Below are positions 1 through 8,614 of a stretch of DNA of 64,000 nt, one piece after another. The stretch's first letter is position 1. Each line of letters begins with the position of its first letter. The position numbers and the translations under genes are program-made. Where the stretch lies: positions 62,001-126,000 of the forward strand of contig CACCLG010000001.1 in NCBI GenBank assembly GCA_902546765.1, written 5' to 3'. The notes under the pieces are model-generated. The model saw only the letters and a list, made by a program, of their open reading frames with translations. It was not told the DNA's origin and made no database searches. This DNA comes from an uncultured Pelagibacteraceae bacterium. Lineage in GTDB: Bacteria > Pseudomonadota > Alphaproteobacteria > Pelagibacterales > Pelagibacteraceae.

Positions 1-1332
1 ATAATCATTCTCAAATAAACCAATATCTCCTGTATGTAGCCAACCGTCTTTTAATACTTTGTCTGTCTCTTCTTTATTGTTCCAGTAACCAAGCATTACA
101 TTCTCTCCTTTAACTAATATCTCACCATCTTGAGCAATTTTTACCTCGTTTCCTTTAAAAGGTGGTCCTACGGTTTCTACCCTAATGTCGTGAAATGGAT
201 TACAGCTCACAACTGGAGAAGTTTCTGTTAATCCATAACCTTGTAATGTTGGTAGTCCGATTGCGTTAAGAAATGTTCCAACATCTTTATCTAAAGGACC
301 TCCTCCAGAAACAAAAGCTTTCAGATTGCCTCCAAACTGAGACTTTATTTTTTTTCTAACAACAATTTCTAGAATAAAATCAAAAACATTATCGATTAAT
401 GAAAGTTGTTGTTTATTGATTTTCTTTTTTCCAATTTGTAACATTTTAGAAATTAATTTCTTTTTCAAGCCTGTTGCTTTATTAAAAGCCGAATTAATTT
501 TTTGATATAGGTTCTGATAAAATCTTGGAACAGCTGTCATTATATGTGGTTTAGAATCATTCATGTTTTTAATTAATTTCTCTATACTTTCAGCATAGAA
601 TACTTTTGCACCTACACAAATTTGAACAAATTGAACTGCATGCTCATAAGAATGTGACAATGGTAACCATGTTAAGAACCTGGAATTTTTAGAAACAATA
701 GGTTCTAATATTTCCATTGCTCCCTCGCAATTATTAAGTATACCACCATGGCTTAATATTACCCCTTTTGGATTTCCTTGTGTCCCAGAGGTATAAATTA
801 TACATGCAGGATCTTTTCTTGTAATATCAATTATAGATAGTGGAGAGTTAGAAGCATTATTTCCTAAATTTAAATTATTAAAATTAAGATATTTATCTTT
901 ATCAATTTTAAGATCTTCGAAGGAAATAATTTTTTTAATTGAAGTATTATTTTTAAGTATATTTTCAATTTTAGAAAATTGATCTTGATTAGAAACAATC
1001 AAAACTTTTGGCTGGCAATCGTTAATAATATATTCATAATCTTTCTCAACATATGTAGTGTAGGCTGGAACTGTAATTGAACCAGACAACATAATCGAAA
1101 GATCAGAAATCATCCACTCTGGTCTATTTTCAGAAATTAGTAAGCATCTATCTCCCTTTTGATTAATATTACTTATCTCTTTTGAGAGTTTTAGAATGTT
1201 ATTTTTTGTTTCCTCCCATGTAAAAGATCTTTGATTATTATTAAGAGGTGTTAAAAAAATACTATTCTTATCTTGTAATTTGTATCTTTCAAAAAAGAGT
1301 TCTAATAAATTATTTATTTCACTTACTTTCAT
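1..1332 (-). CDS. AMP-forming long-chain acyl-CoA synthetase, 3' end cut by window edge
   Basis: The reading frame stays open to base 1, so 444 codons are visible and the C-terminal part is missing; relatives have about 600 residues. The protein activates fatty acids to acyl-AMP and then acyl-CoA. I see the adenylate-forming P-loop YTSGTQGNPKG near residue 180, the motif GYGLTETSPVV near residue 365 and HTGDIG near residue 430 at the edge. A Q replaces the usual second T of TSGTTG. The ATG at 1332 lies only 7 bases after the encoded CCA of tRNA-Leu on the same strand, so there is no room for a separate promoter or a normal Shine-Dalgarno between them. Substrate chain length cannot be told from the sequence. 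Confidence 0.9.
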   Translation of the reverse strand, partial: MKVSEINNLLELFFERYKLQDKNSIFLTPLNNNQRSFTWEETKNNILKLSKEISNINQKGDRCLLISENRPEWMISDLSIMLSGSITVPAYTTYVEKDYEYIINDCQPKVLIVSNQDQFSKIENILKNNTSIKKIISFEDLKIDKDKYLNFNNLNLGNNASNSPLSIIDITRKDPACIIYTSGTQGNPKGVILSHGGILNNCEGAMEILEPIVSKNSRFLTWLPLSHSYEHAVQFVQICVGAKVFYAESIEKLIKNMNDSKPHIMTAVPRFYQNLYQKINSAFNKATGLKKKLISKMLQIGKKKINKQQLSLIDNVFDFILEIVVRKKIKSQFGGNLKAFVSGGGPLDKDVGTFLNAIGLPTLQGYGLTETSPVVSCNPFHDIRVETVGPPFKGNEVKIAQDGEILVKGENVMLGYWNNKEETDKVLKDGWLHTGDIGLFENDY

Positions 1333-1339
1333 AAATTTT

Positions 1340-1426
1340 TGGTGGGCAAAGAGAGAATCGAACTCTCACAGTATTGCTACTATTGGATTTTGAGTCCAAC
1401 GCGTCTACCATTTCCGCCATTCGCCC
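1340..1426 (-). tRNA. tRNA-Leu (anticodon CAA)
   Basis: On the minus strand an 87-nt cloverleaf can be folded by eye: acceptor GGGCGAA pairs with TTTGCCC (one G-T pair), followed by discriminator A and an encoded CCA. The anticodon stem TTGGA/TCCAA closes the loop CTCAAAA, giving anticodon CAA, which reads UUG. The T arm contains TTCGATTC. There is a long variable arm, as expected for a class II leucine tRNA. It is immediately upstream of, and on the same strand as, the acyl-CoA synthetase gene. Confidence 0.95.
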
Positions 1427-1491
1427 TAAGTCTAAAGATTGCATTGATTTTAACAATAGTATTAAAACATTTATTATAATAAAAGAAAAAT

Positions 1492-2100
1492 ATGTTTAAA
1501 GAGCTGTACAGGAAATCAATTGAATTAGCTGCTCATAAAAGTTCAAAATTTTTTCTAGCTATTATATCATTTATAGAAAGTTTTATTTTTCCAATACCTC
1601 CAGATGTATTAATCATTCCAATGACAATAGCGAAAAGGCATGAATGGTACAGAATAGCTCTAATCGCAACAATATCATCGGTACTGGGTGCATGCTTAGG
1701 TTATCTAATAGGCTACATTTTTTTTAACGAAATAGGTTTAAAAATATTTGAATTATATGGTGTTGATAATGCATCTTTTTTAAAAGATAAGGTTTCTAGT
1801 GAAGGTGGTGTCATCGCATGGATGACCTTACTTGCTATTGCAGGGTTTACGCCAATCCCTTTTAAACTATTAACAATTACAAGTGGCTTTGTGCATTTTA
1901 ATATTTTTTATTTTATTATTATTTCCTTTTTAACCAGAGGATCTAGGTTTTTTTTAATTGCTTTTTTAATAGGAAATTTTGGTGCTGCCATGCGTAAAAT
2001 TATTGAAAAAAAATTATTAAAAGTTTCAATAATCGCGTCTATTGTAATAATTATTTTCGCTTTACTAATATATAATTTTTTAGAAAATTTTATAAGTTAA
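1492..2100 (+). CDS. YqaA/DedA-family inner-membrane protein
   Basis: A 202-residue hydrophobic protein with about four to five membrane segments and the SNARE-associated/DedA signature region (FIFPIPPDVLIIPM near residues 32-45, GFTPIPFKLLTITSG near 118-132). DedA-type proteins act in membrane lipid or undecaprenyl-phosphate handling; the YqaA branch is less well characterised, so the exact substrate is unknown. Its stop codon overlaps the next start (TAATG at 2098-2102), so it is translationally coupled to the DsbB-like gene. It diverges from the tRNA-Leu/acyl-CoA synthetase unit across about 65 bases. Confidence 0.8.
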   Translation: MFKELYRKSIELAAHKSSKFFLAIISFIESFIFPIPPDVLIIPMTIAKRHEWYRIALIATISSVLGACLGYLIGYIFFNEIGLKIFELYGVDNASFLKDKVSSEGGVIAWMTLLAIAGFTPIPFKLLTITSGFVHFNIFYFIIISFLTRGSRFFLIAFLIGNFGAAMRKIIEKKLLKVSIIASIVIIIFALLIYNFLENFIS

Positions 2101-2576
2101 TGAACATTTTTTTAAGCAGAAAAAGTTTATATTTGGTAATTATAGGATATTCTATTTTTGCAATTATCTATGCCTTGTATATAGAATATTATTTAAATTA
2201 TCAGCCATGTAAATTATGTCTTTATCAGAGAGCACCTTTTATTTTAGCAATTTTTGTAAGTTTTGTTGGATTTAATTTTCCAAAAAAAGATGAAGTATTG
2301 ATTTTATTAATAACAACATTTGCTGTTGGTATGATAATTTCTGGATACCATTTTGGTATAGAAAACAATATTTTTGAGGAATTTAAGGGTTGCAGTAACA
2401 ATTCTTTAAATATTACAGATAAAGCTGATTTATTAAAAAGTTTAAATCAGATATTGCCAAGTTGTAAAGATATATCTTTTACTTTATTCGGTATATCTCT
2501 AGCAGGATTAAACTTTTTGTCCTCTTTATTAATTCTTATTTATTCAGTAAGAACCCTTGTTTATGAAAAAAACTAA
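2100..2576 (+). CDS. dsbB: DsbB-family disulfide bond formation protein
   Basis: 158 residues with four predicted membrane helices and the two periplasmic cysteine pairs of DsbB: C37-x2-C40 (QPCKLCLYQR) and C98...C122 (FKGCSNN, LPSCKD). DsbB re-oxidises a DsbA-type thiol oxidase and passes electrons to quinone. No dsbA is in the window. It overlaps the preceding gene by one base and the following COQ7 gene by 14 bases, so the three form one compact operon. The adjacent quinone-biosynthesis gene fits its quinone dependence, although that link is inference. Confidence 0.85.
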   Translation: MNIFLSRKSLYLVIIGYSIFAIIYALYIEYYLNYQPCKLCLYQRAPFILAIFVSFVGFNFPKKDEVLILLITTFAVGMIISGYHFGIENNIFEEFKGCSNNSLNITDKADLLKSLNQILPSCKDISFTLFGISLAGLNFLSSLLILIYSVRTLVYEKN

Positions 2577-3096
2577 TTCAAAAAAAGTAGAGGAGTTCAT
2601 TCGTGTGGATCATGCTGGGGAAAGAGGCGCAGTAAAAATTTATGAAGGACAACTCTTAGCATTAAAAACAATCTGTAAAGATAGCAAGCTTGAAAAAACA
2701 ATTGAAGAAATGAAAGTTCATGAATTAGAGCATAAGAATTATTTCGAAGACGAGATAAAAAAAAGAGATATTTCTCCAACAAAACTATTGCCGCTCTGGG
2801 ATTTGTTGGGTGTGGGTTTGGGATTTGGATCAACAATTTTAGGCAGAAAAGCTGCCATGTTGTGCACTGCATCTGTTGAAGAGGTAATTGATGGACATTA
2901 TAAAGATCAAATTGATCAACTTGGATCAGATGAAGAAGAGTTAAAAAATAAAATTATAAAATTTAGACAGGATGAACTTCACCATAAGGATATTGCATAC
3001 GAAAAAGGTGCTACCAAAAAAGGTTTATACTCAGTATTGGACAAAATAATTAAAACTGGTTCTAAGGCTGCAATAAAAATTTCTGAAAAAATATAA
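2563..3096 (+). CDS. coq7: demethoxyubiquinone hydroxylase, COQ7/CAT5 family
   Basis: A di-iron monooxygenase that hydroxylates demethoxyubiquinol in ubiquinone synthesis, peripheral to the membrane. The ferritin-like fold is visible as two repeats carrying ligands: E20 (RVDHAGERGA), E54-x2-H57 (HELEH), E106/E107 (SVEEVIDGHY) and E138-x2-H141 (DELHHKD). I chose ATG 2563 (177 residues) rather than TTG 2557, two codons upstream. It ends exactly where the convergent HNH gene ends, with no base between the stop codons. COQ7 rather than the UbiF flavoprotein is normal for many alphaproteobacteria. Confidence 0.92.
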   Translation: MKKTNSKKVEEFIRVDHAGERGAVKIYEGQLLALKTICKDSKLEKTIEEMKVHELEHKNYFEDEIKKRDISPTKLLPLWDLLGVGLGFGSTILGRKAAMLCTASVEEVIDGHYKDQIDQLGSDEEELKNKIIKFRQDELHHKDIAYEKGATKKGLYSVLDKIIKTGSKAAIKISEKI

Positions 3097-3666
3097 TTAA
3101 GGCTCTAATTCAACATCCCAGTATAAATAATCCATCCAGCTTTTATGCAAAAAGTTAGGCGGAAAATTTTTTCCATTTTTATGAAGATCTTCAGTAGTTG
3201 GTTCGTACGGCCATTGAGAAAGAGACATTCCAGAACTTTTAAGTAGTCTGCCTCCTTTTTTTACATTGCATGATGAGCATGCTGTTACCACATTATTCCA
3301 ATCAGTTTTTCCACCTTTAGACCTTGGTAGCAAATGATCAAAAGTTAGTTCATTTTTACTTCCACAATATTGGCAACTAAACTTATCTCTTAAAAATACG
3401 TTAAACCTTGTAAAATTTGGATTTGCTTGGGGCTTAATAAATGATTTCAAAGCTATTACGCTAGGCAATTTCATACTGTAAGAAGGACTTCTTACGGTTC
3501 GATCATAATAGCTTACAATTGAAACTCTATCTAAAAAAACAGACTTAATAGAATCTTGCCAGCTCCATAATGATAATGGATAATAACTTAAAGGTCGGTA
3601 ATCAGCATTTAAGACTAACGCTGGACATTTTTCTAGTGACAGATTTTGATCAGAATTAAAAACCAT
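3097..3666 (-). CDS. HNH endonuclease family protein
   Basis: 189 residues. The C-terminal half carries a zinc-bound HNH (beta-beta-alpha-metal) domain: C98-x2-C101 (CQYCG), D110-H111 (LTFDHLLPRSKGG), N124-N125, and C130-x2-C133 (CSSCNVKKGG). The N-terminal 90 residues (LVLNADYRPL...) match the stand-alone HNH proteins common in alphaproteobacteria and cyanobacteria, not homing endonucleases or restriction enzymes. Cellular role is not established; general DNA metabolism is a guess. No methylase or mobile-element gene adjoins it, so I do not read it as a defence gene. Confidence 0.85.
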   Translation of the reverse strand: MVFNSDQNLSLEKCPALVLNADYRPLSYYPLSLWSWQDSIKSVFLDRVSIVSYYDRTVRSPSYSMKLPSVIALKSFIKPQANPNFTRFNVFLRDKFSCQYCGSKNELTFDHLLPRSKGGKTDWNNVVTACSSCNVKKGGRLLKSSGMSLSQWPYEPTTEDLHKNGKNFPPNFLHKSWMDYLYWDVELEP

Positions 3667-3727
3667 ACTAAAGTTTATCTTATATAAATTTATATTTCAA
3701 TCCAGGATGTTTAATTTAAAATTTTTA

Positions 3728-4384
3728 TTATATTTTTAAATTTTTTTTCATAAAATTTAATGCCGCACTTGATGCTTCAATTGGGATGTGATGGCCACAA
3801 TTTTCTATCATTAAAGTTTGAATATTTAATTTATTTCTAATTAAAAAGTCTTTTGCATCTAATAAGTAATTTGGAGATACTACTTCATCTAAATTTCCGT
3901 GAATAAGCATAATTTTTGGTTTTGATTTTAATCTTAATGAAATATCGTCCTTACTAATAATTTTTCCTGAAAAACCAACCAAACAATTAAAACTTTCCTC
4001 GCATGTTAGTCCAATATTTAATGACATCATGCATCCTTGGCTAAAACCAGAAATACAAATTTGAGAATTTTTAAGGTTATATGTTTCCTTAATTTCTTCG
4101 ATAAATTTATTTATTATATTTTCTGCTTTATGGGCTTGATTAAGAACATAATTTTCATCATCCTTTGATAAATCAAACCACTGAAAACCTACTGGATTGA
4201 TAGGGCAGGTTTCGTGACCATCTGGGCATAAGAATATTGTATTTTTTAAAAACCTTTTCCAATTGAGAGTTAGCATGCTAATGTCTTTACCATCGCCACC
4301 ATAACCATGAAGTAAAATAACTGCATTTTTAATTTCCTCACCTTCATCTGGTTTTACAATTGTTGTATTTAGGCAAAATGTCAT
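3728..4384 (-). CDS. phospholipase/carboxylesterase (alpha/beta hydrolase)
   Basis: 218 residues of the acyl-protein thioesterase-like serine esterase family. The catalytic triad is visible: nucleophile S115 in GFSQG, D166 in HGNLDEVV, and H198 or H199 in NCGHHIP. The oxyanion-hole region is LLHGYGGDG near residues 24-32. No signal peptide is seen, so it is probably cytoplasmic. The natural substrate (short-chain or lysophospholipid ester) cannot be read from the sequence. It diverges from the HIG1-domain gene across 49 bases. Confidence 0.85.
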   Translation of the reverse strand: MTFCLNTTIVKPDEGEEIKNAVILLHGYGGDGKDISMLTLNWKRFLKNTIFLCPDGHETCPINPVGFQWFDLSKDDENYVLNQAHKAENIINKFIEEIKETYNLKNSQICISGFSQGCMMSLNIGLTCEESFNCLVGFSGKIISKDDISLRLKSKPKIMLIHGNLDEVVSPNYLLDAKDFLIRNKLNIQTLMIENCGHHIPIEASSAALNFMKKNLKI

Positions 4385-4433
4385 AGAGAATTAATTATGT
4401 TTTTTTATTTTAAAAAGAAACTACAATCAAATA

Positions 4434-4634
4434 ATGGTTTCGGAAATTTTAGTAAAAATTGTAGCAGTCATTTTACTCATTTCGGTAGCAGTTGTTTTGA
4501 TTTTAGGGATCAAAACTTTATTTAAAGGGAATGAAGATAAAAAATATTCAAATAAACTTATGCAATTAAGAGTTTTACTTCAGTTCATTGCAATCATCGT
4601 CTTAGTAGGTTTGGCTTATTTTTTTAAGAATTAA
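4434..4634 (+). CDS. HIG1-domain twin-transmembrane small protein
   Basis: 66 residues with two hydrophobic segments (about 5-27 and 46-63) separated by a basic loop. The block NKLMQLRVLLQFIAI matches the hypoxia-induced HIG1 N-terminal family, whose mitochondrial members (Rcf1 type) bind cytochrome c oxidase and respiratory supercomplexes. Bacterial function is not well defined, so a role in the respiratory chain is inferred from family only. The 3' end overlaps the convergent TlpA gene by 11 bases. Confidence 0.75.
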   Translation: MVSEILVKIVAVILLISVAVVLILGIKTLFKGNEDKKYSNKLMQLRVLLQFIAIIVLVGLAYFFKN

Positions 4635-5160
4635 CTATACTCTTTAACCATTCTAAAAATTGTTTGTCTAAAAAATCAATCGATCCAATTATTCTAGATA
4701 TCTCATGTCCTTCTTTATCTATTATAATAGTTGTTGGTACACCTCTTAGTTTAAACTTTTTTGCAAGATCTCCGCTTGGGCCACTAAATATTTCTAAATT
4801 GTCTATGCCGAGTTCATCAAAAAAAATTTTAGATTTTTCATATTCTTCTTCACCAATATTAATAGGAATTATATTTATTTTTTTTAACTCGGAAATATTT
4901 TTTATATTATTCAGAGATGGCATTTCCTCCTTGCAAGGCGCACACCAAGTTGCCCAAAAATTAATTAAACTTATATTATTCTTAAACTCTTCTAGAGTTT
5001 TTTTGTTATTAAGTGAGTCAAAAAAGTAAACTCCTTTAATTATTTTTTTTTCTTTATGAATTATCAAGTTTTTAATATCAGGTTGCTCTATTGAATATGA
5101 GGTTCCAGATGATATTAAGTATAGAAAAATAATAAAATAATAAAAATTTTTAAATTTCAT
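4624..5160 (-). CDS. TlpA-like thiol:disulfide oxidoreductase
   Basis: 178 residues: an N-terminal hydrophobic anchor or signal (about 5-22), then a thioredoxin fold with active site WCAPC (C73, C76) in NFWATWCAPCKEEMPSL and the cis-proline loop GVPTT in the C-terminal half. TlpA/ResA proteins reduce periplasmic disulfides, often during cytochrome c or cytochrome oxidase maturation. It is convergent with the HIG1 gene and divergent from argH, whose start is only 22 bases away. Confidence 0.88.
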   Translation of the reverse strand: MKFKNFYYFIIFLYLISSGTSYSIEQPDIKNLIIHKEKKIIKGVYFFDSLNNKKTLEEFKNNISLINFWATWCAPCKEEMPSLNNIKNISELKKINIIPINIGEEEYEKSKIFFDELGIDNLEIFSGPSGDLAKKFKLRGVPTTIIIDKEGHEISRIIGSIDFLDKQFLEWLKSIVNS

Positions 5161-5182
5161 TTAATAAGAATGTTTAATTATC

Positions 5183-6580
5183 ATGACTAAAAATAAAAAC
5201 AATCAGCCAATTTGGAGTTCTAGAATAAAAAAAAACTCTAATAATCTATTCAGAAAAGTTGGCGGATCACTAGATATAGATAAAAGATTATTTAATGAAG
5301 ATATATCTGCATCTATTGTTCATACAGAAATGCTATTTAAGCAAAAAATAATAAACTTTAAAATTAAAAATAAGATCGTATGGGGTTTGAATAGAATAAA
5401 AAATGAAATTATAAAAAAAAAATTTCCCTTTGATAGAAATCTTGAGGATATTCATATGAATATTGAAAAAAGATTGTTTGATTTGATTGGTGAGGATGCT
5501 GGATTTATACATACCGCAAGATCTAGAAATGATCAGGTGATCACTGATTTTAAAATATGGTTAAAAAAATCAACTTATGAAATAACTAAAATACTTGATG
5601 TTCTTATAAGTACAGTTCTGAAAGTTGCAGATAAAAATATAAAAACCATCATGCCTGGTTTTACTCATTTAAAAAATGCTCAACCAATTTCATTTGCACA
5701 TTATATGATGGCTTACGTTGAGATGTTCAAAAGAGATAAAAAAAGATTTAACAATAATTTAGATGCTCTAAATGAAAATCCACTTGGTGTAGCTGCTTTA
5801 TCAGGAACTTCATTTAACATTGATAGAAACTTTACTACAAAAAAGCTCAACTTTTCAAAACCGACAGATAATTCTATAGATACTGTTTCTGATAGAGATT
5901 TTGTTTTAGATTTTCTCTATGCATGTTCAGCCTGTTCAATACATATATCAAGAATTGCTGAAGAATTTATAATTTGGAACTCAGACGCCTATAATCTAAT
6001 TCATTTAAATGACAAAATTGTAACTGGATCTTCAATTATGCCTCAAAAAAAAAACCCAGACCCACTCGAATATTTAAGAGGTAAGACAGGATCATCATTT
6101 GGGAATCTTTTTTCAATGCTCACGATTTTAAAAGGGCTTCCTTTGTCTTACTTTAAAGACTTACAAGATGATAAAGAATTAGTTTTTAAATCACATGATC
6201 AGCTCAAAATATCCTTAACTCTTTTAAATGATATATTTAAAAATTTTTCAGTTAATAAGAAAGAAATGCTTAGTCTCGCAAATAAAGGTTACCTAACAGC
6301 TACAGACCTAGCAGATTACATGGTCAGAGAATTAAACTATCCTTTTAGAAAATCCTATTTGCAAACAGCAAAAATTATTAACTTTGCAGAAAGAAATGGC
6401 AAATCTCTAAGTGATCTTACAATAAATGAAATAAACAAAGTTGAACCAAAACTTAAAAGTGATGTTCTTAAAATATTTGATCTGAATTATTCAATAAATT
6501 CGAAAACTTCTCATGGTGGAACATCTTTTGGTAATATAAAGAAGATGATAAGAAGATATAAAAAAAATAATGAAAAATAA
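5183..6580 (+). CDS. argH: argininosuccinate lyase
   Basis: 465 residues, the usual family length. It cleaves argininosuccinate to arginine and fumarate, the last step of arginine synthesis. The fumarase/aspartase superfamily signature GSSIMPQKKNPD lies at about 282-293 and the substrate-binding segment HTARSRNDQV near 112-121. It heads a tight operon argH-lptM-lysA-plsC: the next gene begins inside its last four codons. Confidence 0.97.
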   Translation: MTKNKNNQPIWSSRIKKNSNNLFRKVGGSLDIDKRLFNEDISASIVHTEMLFKQKIINFKIKNKIVWGLNRIKNEIIKKKFPFDRNLEDIHMNIEKRLFDLIGEDAGFIHTARSRNDQVITDFKIWLKKSTYEITKILDVLISTVLKVADKNIKTIMPGFTHLKNAQPISFAHYMMAYVEMFKRDKKRFNNNLDALNENPLGVAALSGTSFNIDRNFTTKKLNFSKPTDNSIDTVSDRDFVLDFLYACSACSIHISRIAEEFIIWNSDAYNLIHLNDKIVTGSSIMPQKKNPDPLEYLRGKTGSSFGNLFSMLTILKGLPLSYFKDLQDDKELVFKSHDQLKISLTLLNDIFKNFSVNKKEMLSLANKGYLTATDLADYMVRELNYPFRKSYLQTAKIINFAERNGKSLSDLTINEINKVEPKLKSDVLKIFDLNYSINSKTSHGGTSFGNIKKMIRRYKKNNEK

Positions 6581-6686
6581 AATAATAATAATTTTAATTT
6601 GCTTAGTAGTTCTGACAGCATGTGGTAGAAAGGGAGATCCTGAGTATCAAGCGAATGATACTAGAACTGTCACTAATAACATCTAA
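6570..6686 (+). CDS. lptM: LptM-like small lipoprotein (38 aa)
   Basis: A 38-residue frame: a lipoprotein signal peptide (MKNKIIIILICLVVLTAC) with lipobox LTAC and lipidated C18, followed by GRKGDPEY. CGRKGDPEY matches the CGxKGPLY core of the YifL/LptM family, which helps mature the outer-membrane LPS translocon LptD. The start overlaps the end of argH by 11 bases, and its stop overlaps the lysA start (TAATG, 6684-6688). The argH-small lipoprotein-lysA order recurs in proteobacteria, which supports it being real despite its size. Function is by family similarity. Confidence 0.75.
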   Translation: MKNKIIIILICLVVLTACGRKGDPEYQANDTRTVTNNI

Positions 6687-7900
6687 TGAGGTATAAAAAT
6701 AATAATTATTTTGTCGAAAATATAAGTCTTGATAAACTTGCAATAAAATACTCCACACCTTTATATTGTTATTCGTATAATAAATTAAAAAGGAACATTA
6801 TAAATTTCTTTACATATTTTAAAAAGTTTTCTCCTTTAGTTTGTTTTGCAATTAAATCAAATACAAATCTTAATTTAATTAGAGAGATAAAAAATTTTGG
6901 ACTTGGTGCAGATGTGGTATCAAAAGGAGAACTTATGCTAGCGCTTAAAGCAGGGATTAACAAAAAAAAGATAGTATTTTCTGGAGTTGGAAAAACTGAG
7001 AGCGAACTCAAATTTGCAATTGAAAAAAAAATATTACTGATAAATTCTGAGTCTGAAAGTGAGATAAAAATAATTGAAAAAATAGCTAAGAAAAAAAATG
7101 TGGTTGTAAATATTGGAATTAGATTAAATCCAAATACCGATGCAAATACTTTGAAACAAATTTCAACTGGAAAAAAAGAAAATAAATTTGGAGTGGATGA
7201 GAAAACATTTTTAAAATTAGTCTCTGTTTTAAGAACGTCAAAAAATATCAAATTAAAATGCCTAAGTGTACATATTGGTAGTCAAATTACCGATCACAAA
7301 CCATATGAAAAAATGCTTAAAGCTGTTGATAAAATAATTAATAAAGCCAAATTTAATTTTGAATATATTGATTTAGGCGGTGGCATGGGCATATCATACG
7401 AAAAAAATCAAAAAAAACTTGATTATAAAAAATATAAATCAGCGATTGAAAAATTTTTAAGAAAAAATAATTCAAAACTTATTTTTGAACCTGGCAGATC
7501 AATAATTGGGAATACTGCAATTTTGATATCTAGGGTAATATATTTAAAGGAAACTAGTAAAAAAACTTTTGTAATTTTAGATGCTGGAATGAACGATATG
7601 ATGAGACCAGCTTTATATGGTGCTAAACATCAAATATTTCCTGCCTTTAAAAATAAAAAAAAATCACAAAAGAGTTATGAGTTTGTTGGTCCAATTTGTG
7701 AAACTACAGATAAATTCTTATCTGTAAGCAATTTTAATAAATTAAAAGAGAGAGATTTAATTTTTATAAGTGATGTAGGCGCATATGGTTCTTCTTTAAG
7801 CTCAAATTATAATATAAGGCCAAAACCAAGCGAAATATTAATAAATAAATCCAAAGTAACTATTTTAAAAAAAAGACAAAAATTAGAAGATATAATCTAA
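6686..7900 (+). CDS. lysA: diaminopimelate decarboxylase
   Basis: 404 residues. A PLP-dependent fold-type III (alanine-racemase-like) enzyme that makes lysine from meso-diaminopimelate. K57 in FAIKSNTN is the PLP lysine; HIGSQI lies near residue 196, the glycine-rich phosphate-binding loop GGGMGISY near 232, EPGRSI near 268, and GPICETTD near 335 carries the dimer-contributed active-site cysteine. It overlaps the LptM stop by one base, indicating translational coupling. dapB of the same pathway lies at 51.0 kb. Confidence 0.96.
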   Translation: MRYKNNNYFVENISLDKLAIKYSTPLYCYSYNKLKRNIINFFTYFKKFSPLVCFAIKSNTNLNLIREIKNFGLGADVVSKGELMLALKAGINKKKIVFSGVGKTESELKFAIEKKILLINSESESEIKIIEKIAKKKNVVVNIGIRLNPNTDANTLKQISTGKKENKFGVDEKTFLKLVSVLRTSKNIKLKCLSVHIGSQITDHKPYEKMLKAVDKIINKAKFNFEYIDLGGGMGISYEKNQKKLDYKKYKSAIEKFLRKNNSKLIFEPGRSIIGNTAILISRVIYLKETSKKTFVILDAGMNDMMRPALYGAKHQIFPAFKNKKKSQKSYEFVGPICETTDKFLSVSNFNKLKERDLIFISDVGAYGSSLSSNYNIRPKPSEILINKSKVTILKKRQKLEDII

Positions 7901-7912
7901 TTTTTGGACAAA

Positions 7913-8614
7913 ATGATAAGAAATACATTATTTTCATTTTTTTTCTTTACTGGAATAGTAGTTATATCAATTCTCTTTCTTCCCTCTCTAATGTTTCCTC
8001 AAAAAATTGTATTATTTGGTGGTAAATTATTTGGTTATTGGTCAAGTTTTTGTCTGAAATTTTTTTTGAATACTAAAATTAATATCAAAGGAAAAGAAAA
8101 CATTATTAATGATACAAAATTTTTCATTGCTTCGTCTCATCAATCGATGTTTGAAACTTTTTTTTTACAAACTATTTTCAACTCACCAAAATTCATACTT
8201 AAACATGAATTATTAAAAATACCAGTATTTGGTTGGTATTTAAGTAAAATTGGATCAATTTCTGTAAACAGAAATAAAATATCTAAAGATAACATTGGTT
8301 TTATAGATAAAATTAAAAATGCTGTAATTACTTCTGATAGACCAATTATTATATTCCCTCAAGGAACTAGAGTATTACCAGAGGAAAGAGTTCCATTTAA
8401 AAAAGGTGTTGGAAGAATTTATAGTGAATTAAATATAAAGTGTCAGCCTATAGCAATAAACTCTGGGACTGTGTGGCCAAAAAAGGGAAGTTTAATTAAA
8501 AATAAAACTATAACTATTTCAATACTAGAGGCTATTGAACCAGGACTAGATTCTAAAGAATTCACTAACTTAATTGAAAAAAAAATATACTCTGAATTAG
8601 ATAATATTGATTAG
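7913..8614 (+). CDS. plsC: 1-acyl-sn-glycerol-3-phosphate acyltransferase
   Basis: 233 residues from ATG 7913 (a TTG three codons upstream is also possible). It acylates lysophosphatidic acid to phosphatidic acid at the inner membrane. An N-terminal membrane segment (about 5-30) precedes the acyltransferase domain. The catalytic motif reads H76-QSMF-E81, so HX4E in place of HX4D; motif III is FPQGTR near 148-153. The HX4E variant also occurs in related lysophospholipid acyltransferases. Its stop overlaps the convergent dnaN stop by 4 bases. Confidence 0.88.
   Translation: MIRNTLFSFFFFTGIVVISILFLPSLMFPQKIVLFGGKLFGYWSSFCLKFFLNTKINIKGKENIINDTKFFIASSHQSMFETFFLQTIFNSPKFILKHELLKIPVFGWYLSKIGSISVNRNKISKDNIGFIDKIKNAVITSDRPIIIFPQGTRVLPEERVPFKKGVGRIYSELNIKCQPIAINSGTVWPKKGSLIKNKTITISILEAIEPGLDSKEFTNLIEKKIYSELDNID

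Noticed and set aside
3097..3666. HNH protein as part of a restriction or retron-like defence system
   Set aside because: The neighbours are quinone-biosynthesis and esterase genes; no methylase, helicase, toxin or reverse transcriptase is present.
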